Origin: Scytalidium lignicola | Taxonomy: Eukaryota > Ascomycota > Leotiomycetes | Assembly (NCBI GenBank): GCA_002812745.2 | Contig: NCSJ02000152.1 | Span: 34,576-98,575 of the forward strand | Direction of reading: 5' to 3' | Length of the DNA stretch: 64,000 nt | Shown here: piece by piece, positions 48,674 through 59,987 of the stretch | Layout of the letters: each line of letters opens with the position of its first letter | Numbering within the stretch: position 1 is the stretch's first letter | Notes under the pieces: generated by a model | The model's input: only the letters and a program-made list of their open reading frames with translations | What the model was told of the DNA's origin: nothing | Databases searched by the model: none | Translations under genes and position numbers: made by a program

Positions 48674-50849
48674 GGTTGCTGTATGCTCACTAGGAACTAG
48701 ATCAAAGTAAGAACATCAAGAGAAAAGGTAAAGGAGTCTAATATAAGATCAGTGGTGGCTATTTAAACTAAGATCAAAAGAAGTTTCAAAATATATCGGA
48801 CTTACCTTGATTTTAGGTGATTTGAATAGTAATCAGGGGTGAGCCTTATATAAAACTATTGCGCCATAGCCTTTGCAACACGACTATGAGATAATAATAT
48901 ACTAGGCTGGTAATTGTTAGTCAAACGCCTCACACTCCGTAGCTGCAAGATTCGATATCGATATGATCCATCCTAGTCTGGGTGGCCAAGAAGTTTGTCA
49001 TACATCATCTATCATTGACCCAAAAAAGGAGCACAGAAAAGAGAACAACACGGAATCCGAGCGTAGTAAGTGATTTCTAATCATTTTCCTTCCTCCAGGC
49101 CCTGCTAGTTGCCGCTAGCCATGACATTGGATGGCAATAGGAAACAGATGCGGCGCTCATGCGGGCGCCGCACTTAGCGTCCGCTCTTTGCAGACTATCT
49201 TGGTCTGTCCATCACAAATGGTACTTTGGGGATTATTGGCGTTGCGCCTGTGCAACCCCTGAGCTGAAGTGGTTCTGGCGCGGAATACTACTGTAAACCA
49301 GTGTATCATTTCTTTATACATCATCTCCAGAAAGGGATGCTAGAGAATTGATCTCAGCATCATTTTTCGTAGAAAGTGCGCATGAACACACTCTCATGGC
49401 ATTGGTCTTCATTGGCTTTTCGGAATCGAGGGCTGATGTTTTGCAAGGCACGAGGACATGGCATATTCGTGGTCACGGCATTGTAATACATTGACTGCTA
49501 GTTTTGTATCCACTCGGGACTGTATACAGTGGTACATGTGGTACGGAGGTTTGTCCTCATCAGCTCCCAAAGGAGAGGATAAGGTACTCGGGTGGAGACC
49601 ATGTACGAAGCCGAGTCTGCTGTGTTTGTGTGCTCAGCGCCGAATTCGGGATTGTAATCCTAGAAGTAAATCCACGTCACTTACACATCTCTCCCAAAGT
49701 CTATCCTAACTCGGATTCCCAAGGACTGAGGTTTGCTGTTTTTTCTTTCTTTCTATGCAGTCGCATGATGGATGGAGCAACGTCATTCTCGGCAAACTAT
49801 TGGTCGTGGATTTAAAGATTAGTGAACAGTGGGTCGTCCCGCCTCGGCAATTCTAAGCAACCGCATCAACATTCTTTGGGAGGCAAGAAGCGGCTTTGGT
49901 CGGAGGCTGATGTTTGATTAGTGTTGCCCTCTTCACATCAGAACCTTAATAAATGGATACATAACCTCCGTATAATCCGAAAGGAAAAGGACTTACATTG
50001 GAAATATTGCTTTGGAACGACTGATCACACTCGGCATCCCACAAGTGGGTAGGTATATAGAAGCAGTTGCCCGAGTTAAGAGCACTGCTCGAGTGATGCT
50101 CAGGCTGACAAATGACAAGTCCACATGTAGCGAGAGTGTCCAGAAAGGGCATTTGCCTCATAGAGTTAGCTTGAACCCCTGGTAATATGCTTACTCCAGC
50201 AGGCTACCGGCGAAGTGAAGCCAACGTCAATACGGAAGTTACTTGAACTTGACGATAATATGGAGGTTCTCCGTAAACGGAACGTATTTTGGGGAACTCG
50301 GTTATCTCGCCATTATCCCTATTCTCGTCTACATTGCTAAGGGCCTGATCTTGGACACTTCTGAATCCTGCTACAATCAGACAATCACGCCTAGGACTTG
50401 AATGGAGCCATTTCCTGCACTCCGCTTTAAAAATGATACCAGCAACATATTTTATACCGCCATTATAAGTTTTGAAATACATTGATACACCAAATCTTTT
50501 CAAAAATGCGTTTGTCTGAACATGCGCTGACCCGGGGCGTTGACCGCTTAGTCATTAGAAAATCGGTATAAACCGACTTTCAAACGCGTCTATAAGACGA
50601 AGATCCAAACAGAATAGAGTTGCTCTGGTTCTCTTTGGCTCAATTTTCAGGTTCCTGCCTCGGAATATCTTTCTCGACAACCTGCACAATCTCGTCCTCG
50701 TCCGTTTGTGATTGCAACCTCACTTCATCCCAAAACTCTCTTACCCCTGCCTGGTCACGGTGGTTGCTGCTTTCCCCTTGCGTATATTTTTTATTAAGAC
50801 ACTGTTTTACTTCCTCGAGTAATCTCTCGAAGAGAAAATCTCCAAGAAA
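48674..50849. other. Intergenic region upstream of the MFS gene
   Basis: No supported gene. It contains a GC-rich dyad at 49,150-49,171, listed separately. Short open frames near 49.5 and 50.3 kb lack domain features. Confidence 0.45.
49150..49171. promoter_or_regulatory. GC-rich palindromic dyad upstream of the MFS gene
   Basis: GCGGCGC, an 8-nt spacer, then GCGCCGC: a perfect 7-bp inverted repeat carrying everted/inverted CGG and CCG triplets, the half-sites favoured by Zn2Cys6 regulators. It lies about 480 bp upstream of the MFS start. A regulatory role is inference. Confidence 0.3.
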
Positions 50850-51188
50850 TTAATCATCTTCATCATTACCCAGGCACCCAGATAAGGGTCTGCCGCTGTT
50901 GAATGCTTGATATTTAAAGGTTTCTTGATATGGGTAGGTTTCTTCTTGAGTTCTTCTTTGTGCGTATGAAGAATATGGGATTGGCGGTTCACGGCCACTC
51001 TTCGTATCAAATGGGTAGATGTTACACCTTGCCATAAATCCGATAGTTGTCGACAGGTCTTCGTCAACATCAATGATTCCCGGCTCGACAGACTTGGGTT
51101 CAGAATTGTGCATATGGAATCTTGGATAAACTTTTTCAACCATTTGAACATTTCCGTCGCTCTCAATAGCTGCGTTTGTGGTGGCCAT
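50850..51188 (-). CDS. Small orphan protein, divergent from the kinase-like gene
   Basis: A single-exon frame of 112 residues starting AAAATGGCCACC, a strong Kozak context. The sequence is hydrophilic: an acidic VEPGIIDVDEDL stretch, then an aromatic/Tyr-rich half (CNIYPFD, PIPYSSY, TYPYQETFKYQAF) and an acidic end (GNDEDD). No signal peptide, helix or known domain is seen. It overlaps an alternative longer minus-strand frame (50,807-51,244) that starts better-hidden and reads less like protein. It is divergently arranged with the kinase-like gene, with a 318-bp shared promoter. It may be a lineage-specific gene. Confidence 0.4.
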   Translation of the reverse strand: MATTNAAIESDGNVQMVEKVYPRFHMHNSEPKSVEPGIIDVDEDLSTTIGFMARCNIYPFDTKSGREPPIPYSSYAQRRTQEETYPYQETFKYQAFNSGRPLSGCLGNDEDD

Positions 51189-51506
51189 TTTGCTAAGCTG
51201 CTAGGATCGCTCAAATCCATGATTACATCATTTTGATCGGGCAAGACGGTCTTTTAATTTAGAAAATGCATCAGAAACATTCACCACAGTTATTCACAGC
51301 ATCATAGGATAGGTTGGCAGTGAGTCAGTGCTTTCTTAATTTTTATATTCTAGGTGCTCATTTCGGCGTTTATTACTCTCCTTCATTCTTTATTCCACTA
51401 TCTAACAAACATTCGATTAAAACCACCTATGTTGCCCTTCTGTGCCCTCATCACATATACTAACAACAAACAACGCTCCAACGACCCATCTATTTAAATT
51501 ATATCC

Positions 51507-52340
51507 ATGGACCCAGCCAAGAAACTTCTCCAGGAAACTTGCCATGAACTCAACGAACTTCCTTCCGGATGGAAATGGTCAGTCAAAAATGGTGGACTTC
51601 GCCAAATCTACTTCACAAACAAAGCTCTCAACAAAACAACATACCACCACCCCAAGCATGGCGCCCTTCCACATGGATGGATCTTGCAACTTCATGAAGC
51701 ACCAGGCGTGATCCCTCAAGTCCAGTACTATAACACTATACATAAACACAGAACCTCGCGAAATCCCCGTCTTCACAATCCGTTTAAGCATGGCCAGGTT
51801 GACCCCCAAGCCTCGGTCCTTGCCATTGCATCTCAGAGTTCCCGAGCCCGTGCCAATACGATACTTGCATCTGGTCATAGGGAGGGTATCAAGCCATACA
51901 ACATCCGTTCTGAGTTTATAAAAGTTCGCACCATTGATGTAGGCGATGGGACCCTCGGTGGAATGAACGGAGGTGTCTTCATCGTTCGAATGAAAGGTGT
52001 GGAGAAGAGATTATTCGTTGAGAAGCGCTTCAAGTCTGAGATCGAAGAGAGCAAAGAGCTCGCTGAAAATGAGATCAGGATACTGCACAAACTGAAGCAC
52101 GGCTCGTTGACCTTGTACGTTGCATCCTTCATCACTCAGAACCCCTGGGATGCGTCTGTCTGGGTAGAATTCTGCGACCGGGGTTCTCTAGAGGATGTCA
52201 TTAACACTTACAAGAAACGACCTAATGAACGAGTCCCTGAAGGTTTCGTCTGGCACGCACTCATCGGTCTTTTTGACGGTCTTGCATTCATGCAGCATGG
52301 TACTGGGTACGTGAGCGACATTGGGACCGTCGTCGATTAG
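51507..52340 (+). CDS. Truncated protein kinase-like protein with WW-like repeats
   Basis: The start is ATCCATGG, with ATTTAAATTATAT just before it. Two WW-like units lie at the N-terminus (LPSGWKWSVKN...Y and LPHGWILQLHE...YYN); each keeps the first Trp, but the second Trp is replaced. From about residue 135 comes a kinase N-lobe: EFIKVRTIDVG, a Gly-rich GGMNGGVF, a VEKRF lysine region, ENEIRILHKLKH (helix C), VEFCDRGSLEDVI (hinge) and a helix-E-like HALIGLFDGLAFMQHGTG. The catalytic loop (HRD) and DFG never appear. The frame stops at 277 residues, just after a perfect GTACGT donor at 52,307. It is either the first exon of a broken gene or a degraded pseudokinase. I favour a broken gene; see the fragments downstream. 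Confidence 0.5.
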   Translation: MDPAKKLLQETCHELNELPSGWKWSVKNGGLRQIYFTNKALNKTTYHHPKHGALPHGWILQLHEAPGVIPQVQYYNTIHKHRTSRNPRLHNPFKHGQVDPQASVLAIASQSSRARANTILASGHREGIKPYNIRSEFIKVRTIDVGDGTLGGMNGGVFIVRMKGVEKRLFVEKRFKSEIEESKELAENEIRILHKLKHGSLTLYVASFITQNPWDASVWVEFCDRGSLEDVINTYKKRPNERVPEGFVWHALIGLFDGLAFMQHGTGYVSDIGTVVD

Positions 52341-54202
52341 TTTATTCTCCTTACACTCTCCAAATCTTCTCAAAGCCCGCCCGGCCGGCAGTGATGAGAG
52401 TTTCCAATCCAGAGGGTGGTATCAGACAAGTAACACGAATTACACCTCCCTGATCTAGAATAGCAATGTATTGGCCATCGGTACCGATATCTATTCTCCA
52501 GGTAGCAAACGAGTTATGTACAAAGCAAGTATGTGGGAAGGGGTGTTATGTATGTATGTCGGTACGGTTACTTGCTACATGATGGATCAATATTTGAAGA
52601 CCCGTTTATATCAAGGCACTCCAGAAAACAAGAGAATGCAGAATATTAGTGAGCAGTGATATTAGATGTATGTCTTCGCCAACCTCGAAGTTTCCTCTCC
52701 ACAAAGGTAAATTACTTCATGATTCACCATATATGTTTATATGCTAAATATTTTCAGTCCAACTTCGAACAGCAAACACCCGAAGAAAAGAATAATATCA
52801 AGTCTTGACAATGTTCTTATTGAATAGAAACCGTAATTAAAAAAGTGAAGGGTTGTTCTATGCATTATTGAGATCAGGAGTTGAGAGGATATCGGCCCGA
52901 CCCTAAGAGTCTTTTGACAATTACAAGACATGTTTTCTATATTATTAACATAGACAACGGGAATTAGATCTGTCTATATTATGGCAATTCAAATCGTAAT
53001 ACTCTCCTTCTAAAGAAGTATCATAGCTACTTGGCAGCTTTATACAAAGAAGATCGAGCTCTTTCCTCGCCAAGAAGCGCGTCGTGGAATGCTGAGCCAT
53101 CCCCGGACCACCGAAGAGATCGGCTTATACATCGTCAACTTATTGGACGAGCTTAATGCAAACATCTGTGGGGTGATTGATGTGCTTCGGTTTGGCATAC
53201 GTTGCTTCTCTCTCTCCAGTTCTACGACTGCTACATGTTTCTCAGGCTAATCTTCCTGCCATCGAGGTGGCAGAGGAGGATGATGGGGAGGACGATGAGA
53301 ATGATAATGACGAGGGTGATGACAATGATGAGGATAGAGATGGGAGCAATAGGTAGAGATGGAAGCAATGGAGGTGATTACCAGTACTGCGTCGTTTCTT
53401 TTAATAGATCTTTAATGTTTCTAAGCTTCTGCTCTAGTTAGATAACCATAAGCTGCATATCGACGATCAAAAGTCAAAGGGATATGCCAACGTCCATGTT
53501 TTCACCGGGAGAAAAAGCAAATTGACCTGACAGCTGAGTCGAATCTAATTTGTTATCTCTTGAGGAGGCCTAAAACGACAACAAAATTTGAAATGAGGAG
53601 AATTATTTATATTTATATTTATTCGGATGCAACCTGCTTGAAAGTCCAATAGAATAATTTCATATTGAATGACTAGAGACAGTTATGTGTACTTGTATTC
53701 CATGCTAAGACAGAATTAAAATATAACTTGCTTATATTAAACATTAAACAGGTTAGCCTGCAAGTTGACGACGGAATATCTATCCTCTTTGCCATCTCCC
53801 CCACATGCTTCAACTCTAGAAAAGAACTGATTTGCGGAGAAATATGCTACTAAAGAGATATATCATGTCGAAAAAAATACTCTGCCCTTCAACGATCTTA
53901 GAAGAGAGGAGTATTCATCTCTTTCCAGACCCCTTTTGCAATATGATCTAGTCTGCCTGTTTAGGACATCTCTTGATGGAGACGAGTTAAGAACAAAGTA
54001 AGATGCTTGATGATGACTGTGTATATTAGTGCCTCGGGCACCTCGACGAACCTCCGAGGACCGCTCTTCACACTCTCCGAGTACACTCTTTTACTCGGGG
54101 TTGTCTGATGGGATGTCGTCACTGGACGTCACGGCGGCGGTGCCAAGAATGCCGAGGATGCCTAGGCTTGGGTGCCTCAATATCAAGGGAAATTTTCGGT
54201 TC
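52341..54202. other. Intergenic region with coding scraps
   Basis: This contains fragments that look like decayed exons. On the plus strand, near 52,664-52,705, MYVFANLEVSSPQ resembles the end of a kinase catalytic loop. On the plus strand, 53,014-53,172 plus 53,246-53,356 form an open, splice-compatible piece ending in a Glu/Asp run. On the minus strand, 52,351-52,542 is a Trp/Gly-containing stretch. None is a complete gene. The rest is AT-moderate with nothing recognised. Confidence 0.4.
53014..53356 (+). pseudogene. Possible decayed 3' gene fragment with acidic end
   Basis: The piece 53,014-53,172 reads TWQLYTKKIELFPRQEARRG and then TTEEIGLYIVNLLDELN. A GTGATT donor at 53,173 and a TTTCTCAG acceptor before 53,246 join it in frame to ANLPAIEVAEEDDGEDD and an Asp/Glu/Asn tail, with a stop at 53,356. 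No start is present and a stop precedes it. It may be the remnant C-terminus of the kinase-like gene upstream, or of an unrelated gene. The acidic half is also explicable as a GAT/GAG simple repeat. Confidence 0.25.
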
Positions 54203-54486
54203 GCCAAGCATCACATGACGAAAAGGACTCGTGGCCAGTATCTATCTGAGCCAATCACTTCAACACCTGTCCGAATGACTTAACCTTTGCCGCCGCCAGA
54301 TAACGCTTCCGCTCCGCTCCACCCCAAGCCAAGATCTTGAGAAGCGCTCCGCCCCAATCCCGCCACTCACAGCCCCGCAAGGCGCGCCTAGAAGCGGTAG
54401 TGTAGCCTCGAAACCAAGGCTCGGCATCCAGACTAGACATTCTTCGTATGTTCTTCTCACATAACACGATCACCCAAGAACTTGGC
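54203..54486. promoter_or_regulatory. PacC-type GCCAAG cores upstream of the ENA gene
   Basis: GCCAAG cores occur at 54,203-54,208 (+), 54,328-54,333 (+) and 54,481-54,486 (reverse, CTTGGC), that is about 503, 378 and 220 bp before the ATG. PacC/Rim101 of ascomycetes binds GCCARG, and ENA-type ATPase genes are known alkaline- and salt-responsive targets. A six-base core occurs by chance, so function is inference. Confidence 0.35.
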
Positions 54487-54705
54487 AGGTATTACACAAT
54501 AAGGTAGGTATCTTTTCTCCTCTCTTCTCTTATCATTTTTGGTATTTCCTAGTTATATATATCCTTGATTTCCCCGCCACATCTTCTTCCCCTTTTAACA
54601 CCAGTTAAGACGATAAAAATTGTGGACATTTTCTCATATATTGTAATTCATATCTTACCACTTAACATTGCCATCTTAATTCAAAATCTCTTTTGATTCT
54701 ATGAT

Positions 54706-57700
54706 ATGGCTGAAAAGCCTCGACATCCTTTCCTGTTATCTGTTGAGGATGTCGCCCAGCAATATGGTACAAATCTTGAAACCGGGTTGACCACCCGGAA
54801 GGTAGGAGATCTCCAAAAGCAGTACCCTAAGAATGAATTGCAAGGAGGAGAGGGGATCCCTTGGTATAAGATCTTTCTGAAACAACTTATCAATGCCATG
54901 GGCCTGGTATGTTATATCAATATATGATCAACGTTTTCCTTTAGCTAACACCAGTTAGGTTCTCTTTTTTGCAATGGCTTTGAGTTTTGGAGTCGGTGAT
55001 CACATCGAAGGAGGAGTCTTAGCTGCCGTTATTTGCCTCAATGTCACCATAGGCTTCTATCAGGAGTATTCGGCTGAAAAGAAAATGGATTCCTTACGGG
55101 CGCTTTCATCGCCAAGCGCTGCTGTGCTTCGAGATGGTCGTGTCTCCGTCATTCCAAGGCATGTCGCAACTTCCCTGTATTCGTATATCAGTACTAACTT
55201 TTATATCTAGTCCGCAAGTTGTCCCAGGTGACATCGTAATCCTTAAAACTGGAGACACTGTGCCGGCAGACTTGAGACTGTTTGAAGTCATGAACCTTAA
55301 TTGTGATGAGAAATCTCTGACAGGCGAAGCAGAACCTGTCGAAAAGAGGTCTGAGAATGACATTGCGATTCCGGGACATGACGATAAGTTAGCTACAGAC
55401 GAAACCGAAGTAGGCATCGCAGATCGGTTCAATATGGCGTACTCGACTACTACTCTGACTAAAGGACGAGGAAGAGGAATCGTTACAGCAACCGGGATGA
55501 AGACAGAGGTTGGAAAAATCGCTGCATCTACGAACAAACGACCAAGAAAGGCTGGCCGATCCATGAACTATAAGAAATATGGAAAGATACAGCCACTAAA
55601 AGGGCTTGTTCGGCGGATTTATGATGTAGCAGGAAAATTCCTGGGCCTTACTGAAGGTACCCCACTTCAACGTAAGTTAGCAAGACTGGCTTACTTACTG
55701 TTTGGAGTTGCACTTTTACTGGCGATCATCGTCTTTGGGGTCAACCGGTTCAATGTCACTGATGAAGTCGCCGTTTATGCAATCTCCACCGGTATTGCCA
55801 TTATCCCTGAGTCATTAATTGCGTAAGTACCTTTCTTGTCTGGCACAATGTTGAATATATAGCTCATTGGACTACAGAGTATTAACTATCACAATGGTTG
55901 TTGGCATGACTGTAATGCGAAAAGCCAATGTTGTGATCAGAGATTTGTCGGCACTTGAGGCCCTAGGTGGCGTTACGAATATCTGTTCTGATAAAACGGG
56001 TACCCTCACACAAGGTGCCATGATAACTAAAAGGATTTGGCTTCCAAAAGCGGGAATATACACAGTCAATCATTCCCTAGATCCAAATGACCCTTCCCAA
56101 GGCACTGTCACGAAACTATCGGATCCCTCGCCTCCTGCTCCCAACAAAGAACAAATTCACAATGACTATGATCGACAACGAAGTGCCGCTGGATTGACCT
56201 TCGATATTCCTCCTGAAAAAGCAGCTAAGGATCAGTCAGCAAAGAGTGAGAAGTCTAATGTAGGAGAACCAGTGGTAATGACTCCTGATCTACAAGAATT
56301 TTTACAATGTATGGTACTATGCAACTTAGCTACCGTGAAGTATGAACAGCTGGAAGATGGAAGCATGAAATGGCAAACTACAGGAGAGCCTACAGAAATT
56401 GCAATGGCAGTCTTCGCTCATCGTTTCGATATTACTAAAAAGCGGCTTGTTTCAAATGGCTGGAAGCAAGTCGGGGAATTTCCTTTCGACAGCAGTATTA
56501 AAAGGATGTCTGTTGTTTACAATAGATCTGGTTCTGAAGACAGCATCATCTATGCAAAGGGTGCTGTAGAGAGAATTGTCGATCTTTGCTCATATATCAT
56601 ATCTGATGGAAATAAGGAGCCGTTGACGGAAGGGATGAAAGAAAACATTATGACTCAAATTGATAACCTTGCGGCTCAAGGGCAACGAGTTCTAGCTGTT
56701 GCGTCGAGGGTTTGGGAAGGGGACTTCGGAGCTCAGCCCGGTCATAAAAATGATGATATTCGAGCAAAAGTCGAAAACAATCTCAGTTTTCTTGGTTTGG
56801 TCGGGATTTATGACCCTCCACGCGATGAAACAAAGGGATCTATCCAGGAGTGCTCTCAGGCTGGCATCAAAGTTCATATGCTGACGGTAAGTATCTTGCT
56901 CACTTATGCCAGTCAACATGAAAGTAAACTAATAATCAAAACAGGGAGACCATCCGGCAACAGCTACAGCAATTGCAAAAGAAATCGGTATAATCCCAAA
57001 AAATATGGGCATCCTTCCTGCCGATATCTCAGCTTCCATTGTTAAAAAGGCAACTGACTTCGACTCCATGACTGATGCTGAAATCGATGCTATGCCGGAA
57101 CTACCACTGGTAATAGCACGTTGCGCCCCATCAACGAAAACACGCATGATCGAAGCTCTCCGTCGGCGTCATCTTTTTATGGCTATGACTGGTGATGGTG
57201 TCAATGACGCACCAAGTTTGAGTTCGGCTGATGTAGGGATAGCAATGGGCCTTACCGGATCCGATGTTGCAAAGGGAGCTGCAAAGATCGTTCTCACTGA
57301 TGATAAATTCAACAGTATCGTTGCCGCCATTCGCGAAGGAAGACGTATGTTTGACAACATCCAGAAATTCATACTCCACCTTCTCGTCTCCAACGTCGCG
57401 GAAGTGATCCTCCTGATCGCAGGTCTAGGATTCCAGGACCACACAGGCTTCTCTGTGTTTCCTCTCTCTCCTCTCCAAATCCTCTGGATCAATATGATAA
57501 CATCTAGTTTTCCAGCATTTGGTCTAGGCCGTGAAAGGGCCAGCTCGGAAATAATGCGTCGTCCACCGCACGATAATAAGAAAGGCATATTCACGATCCA
57601 AATCCTGGTTGATATGATGGTATACGGAGTTTTAATGGGTACTTTCTCTCTCCTCACCTTCGTCATCATTATATACGGCGTACATGATGGCGCCTTAGGA

Positions 57701-58375
57701 GAAGACTGCAACAGATACTACAGCGACTCCTGCGGACCAGTATTCCGAGCTCGCGCAGCAGTATTTGTAGAGCTCACTTGGCTAATCCTTATCTCGGCCT
57801 GGGAATTTAAGGATATTCGTCGGAGCATGTTCCGTCTTGATCCTTGCACGGAAAGTCGATTCCCTTTTTTCAGAGACATCTATGCAAACCGATTCCTCTT
57901 CTGGGCCGTCGTTATTGGGGCAGTGTCAGTGTTTCCTGCCGTCTATATCCCAGGCTTAAATACAAGAGTCTTTAAGCACAAGGGTATATCCTGGGAATGG
58001 GCACTCGCAGCCGGAGCCTTAATTCTCTATGTCCTTGGTGTCGAGGCGTGGAAGGCCTGCAAGCGGAAGTGGACGCTATTTGATGATGGCATGATGACCG
58101 ATGAAGCGGCAGACCGGAGTCGATCTCTTACCAGAGGTCCTGGAAAACTTGGGAGCTTGAAGCAGGGGTTCTTCACAATGGCGAAAAGTGCAAGTCTGCC
58201 GTTAAGTAGGTCCTTGAGTCGAAGAGGAACCGAAAAGACACTTGTTAATGAGGGAAATGAGGATGGAAATGAAGCTAAGAGCAGGACTGTTGAAATGGGG
58301 ATGATGGGACATGCTACCGGTGATGGTGGAGTAGCACCGAAACCCGATGAAGAGCGAGGAGAGACCTCTCGATAA
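54706..58375 (+). CDS. ENA-type sodium/potassium export P-type ATPase (class IID)
   Basis: This pumps Na+ (and K+ or Li+) out across the plasma membrane using ATP. Five exons, 54706-54906, 54959-55158, 55211-55822, 55878-56886 and 56945-58375; the phases fit and give 1150 residues. Introns 1, 3 and 4 are GT-AG, and intron 2 (52 nt) appears GC-AG. Visible landmarks are the N-terminal cation-ATPase region (HPFLLSVEDV), SLTGEAEPVE (TGE at 171-173), IPESLIAVLTITM in helix 4, the phosphorylated Asp376 in DKTGT, KGA (K565) for nucleotide binding, and TGDGVNDAP (756-764). IPESL in place of PEGL and the general layout are typical of fungal ENA pumps rather than Ca2+ ATPases. The Ser/Arg-rich C-terminal tail is longer than usual. 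PacC-like cores lie upstream. Confidence 0.93.
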
Positions 58376-59987
58376 AGTGGCTATTTGGTCTGTTTCCTTT
58401 TTAATTATACAGTTTTGATTGGGATATGTTGCATGAAGATAGAATCATTTCACTATAGCGTAGATGCTAGAACACTCATATGTTAATTTTTATTCTTGAT
58501 GAATGCCAACTATAAATCCCTTCCTCTTGTGTTTCGCATTTTTAATGTATGATATTGAATAGAAACGAGAACGAGACCAACTTCCGACTCTACAAACATG
58601 CATCAACCACAAATCTAGTAAATTCACTATGAATATAGATCAGTAATCTGTTGTTCAATATAAGTATTTTAACTTTCACTTTAACATGTCTAGAGCCATA
58701 TCCTCAAATGTGAGCTTTATTATTCGGCTTCCTCGAAGATTTATACGGTAAATGAATGTCGGCTAAGTGTTCTAAAAATGTTACTCAGATAATATAAATG
58801 CGCTTGATGATCTAAAGCAGATAAAAGGAAGTACTTGCTGCATGTGAGCAGGGAATTAAGCAATTGTGAAAGAAAAGGAGACGATGGGAGATGACATATA
58901 TCCATTCTGGTGGCAGTGCTACACGCGATTTCGTCTTTCTCTAGATCTCGCCAAATGGACACCCCCGCAAAAGAATTTGGTGACGACGAGCATATAGCTC
59001 TAGTGAAGAAGTTACAGTAATTACTTACTGATCGCCAGACAAAGTGCTCGCTTCCCTCGAACAGCTACAGCGTTGTGAGTGCTTAGCATTAACTTTCTAA
59101 TCTTCTACCAAAAGATGCAGTGGAGTCGTGGTAGTGCGTCGGTACTCGATCCAGGTATTTCAGGTACTTCAAGCGTTTTATACACTTTGATTCTGCAGTC
59201 TCTTGGTGCTCTCAGCTTTATCCTCAACTCCTCACTCCAATTCTAACTATACACTACTCAACTGTTGTCATTCATGTTCTCGTTATCAATTTCCCTTTTA
59301 TTCATTTTATGAGAACAGGTGCTACAAGGTTTAGATCTGATTCTAATTAACCCACGTAATCCTGCAAATCTTCGCCATGGGCAAATACCATTCAATCACT
59401 CATTCTGTCTTCAAAAGCCACTGTGGGTTTTTGATGCAGTTCCTGAATAGTTGAGGTCTACGTCAAGGGATTTAAAAGAGTTCTTCAAGGCTTGGTGGTT
59501 ATGAAGAGCGCATCGTCATTTTTCACATTATTCAATATTACTGAGAAAGAGTGAATTGGTTTAATTTGGTATCTTATATGATATCACCAGTCTGAATGTT
59601 TTTCATAAAGGACCATCTTTAAAATTAAGAGAATATTATTTATTGAGTACAATCTTTAGGTAAATGTGACTAAGAGAGAGGTATCATTTTAACTCCTGAC
59701 CGAACATATACCTAGCCGCCCCTAAATCAAAAGAGACAAGAGATAAGAAAGGATAGAAAGGAAAGCATTAATAGGTCATTTCCCGTTCGTTATAGATTTC
59801 CCCTCTTTTCATATCATTGCCATGGCATGATGTGAAGTGAAAAAGAGTGGATTTTCTCTCAAAATAGAAAGACTTCGTTTTTTGGAAAAGGTGGGTTGCA
59901 ACAATTGAGGAGGAACATGATGGAAATTAGGAATTAGATTGTCCCCAATAGAAGTTTCGAGTCGGAAAAAAATCTAGTACCCCAATT
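58376..59987. other. Intergenic region between convergent ENA and SUR7/PalI genes
   Basis: AT-moderate DNA with no supported gene. It includes both 3' UTRs. One short minus-strand frame near 58.8 kb is not convincing. Confidence 0.45.

Noticed and set aside
50807..51244. Alternative minus-strand frame of 145 codons overlapping the small orphan gene
   Set aside because: It is less protein-like, lacks the strong start context of the 112-residue frame, and only one of the two is likely to be used.
53202..53441. Plus-strand frame rich in Met/Arg
   Set aside because: It reads a GATGAG/GATGAT simple repeat in the wrong phase; the acidic phase of the same repeat is more plausible.
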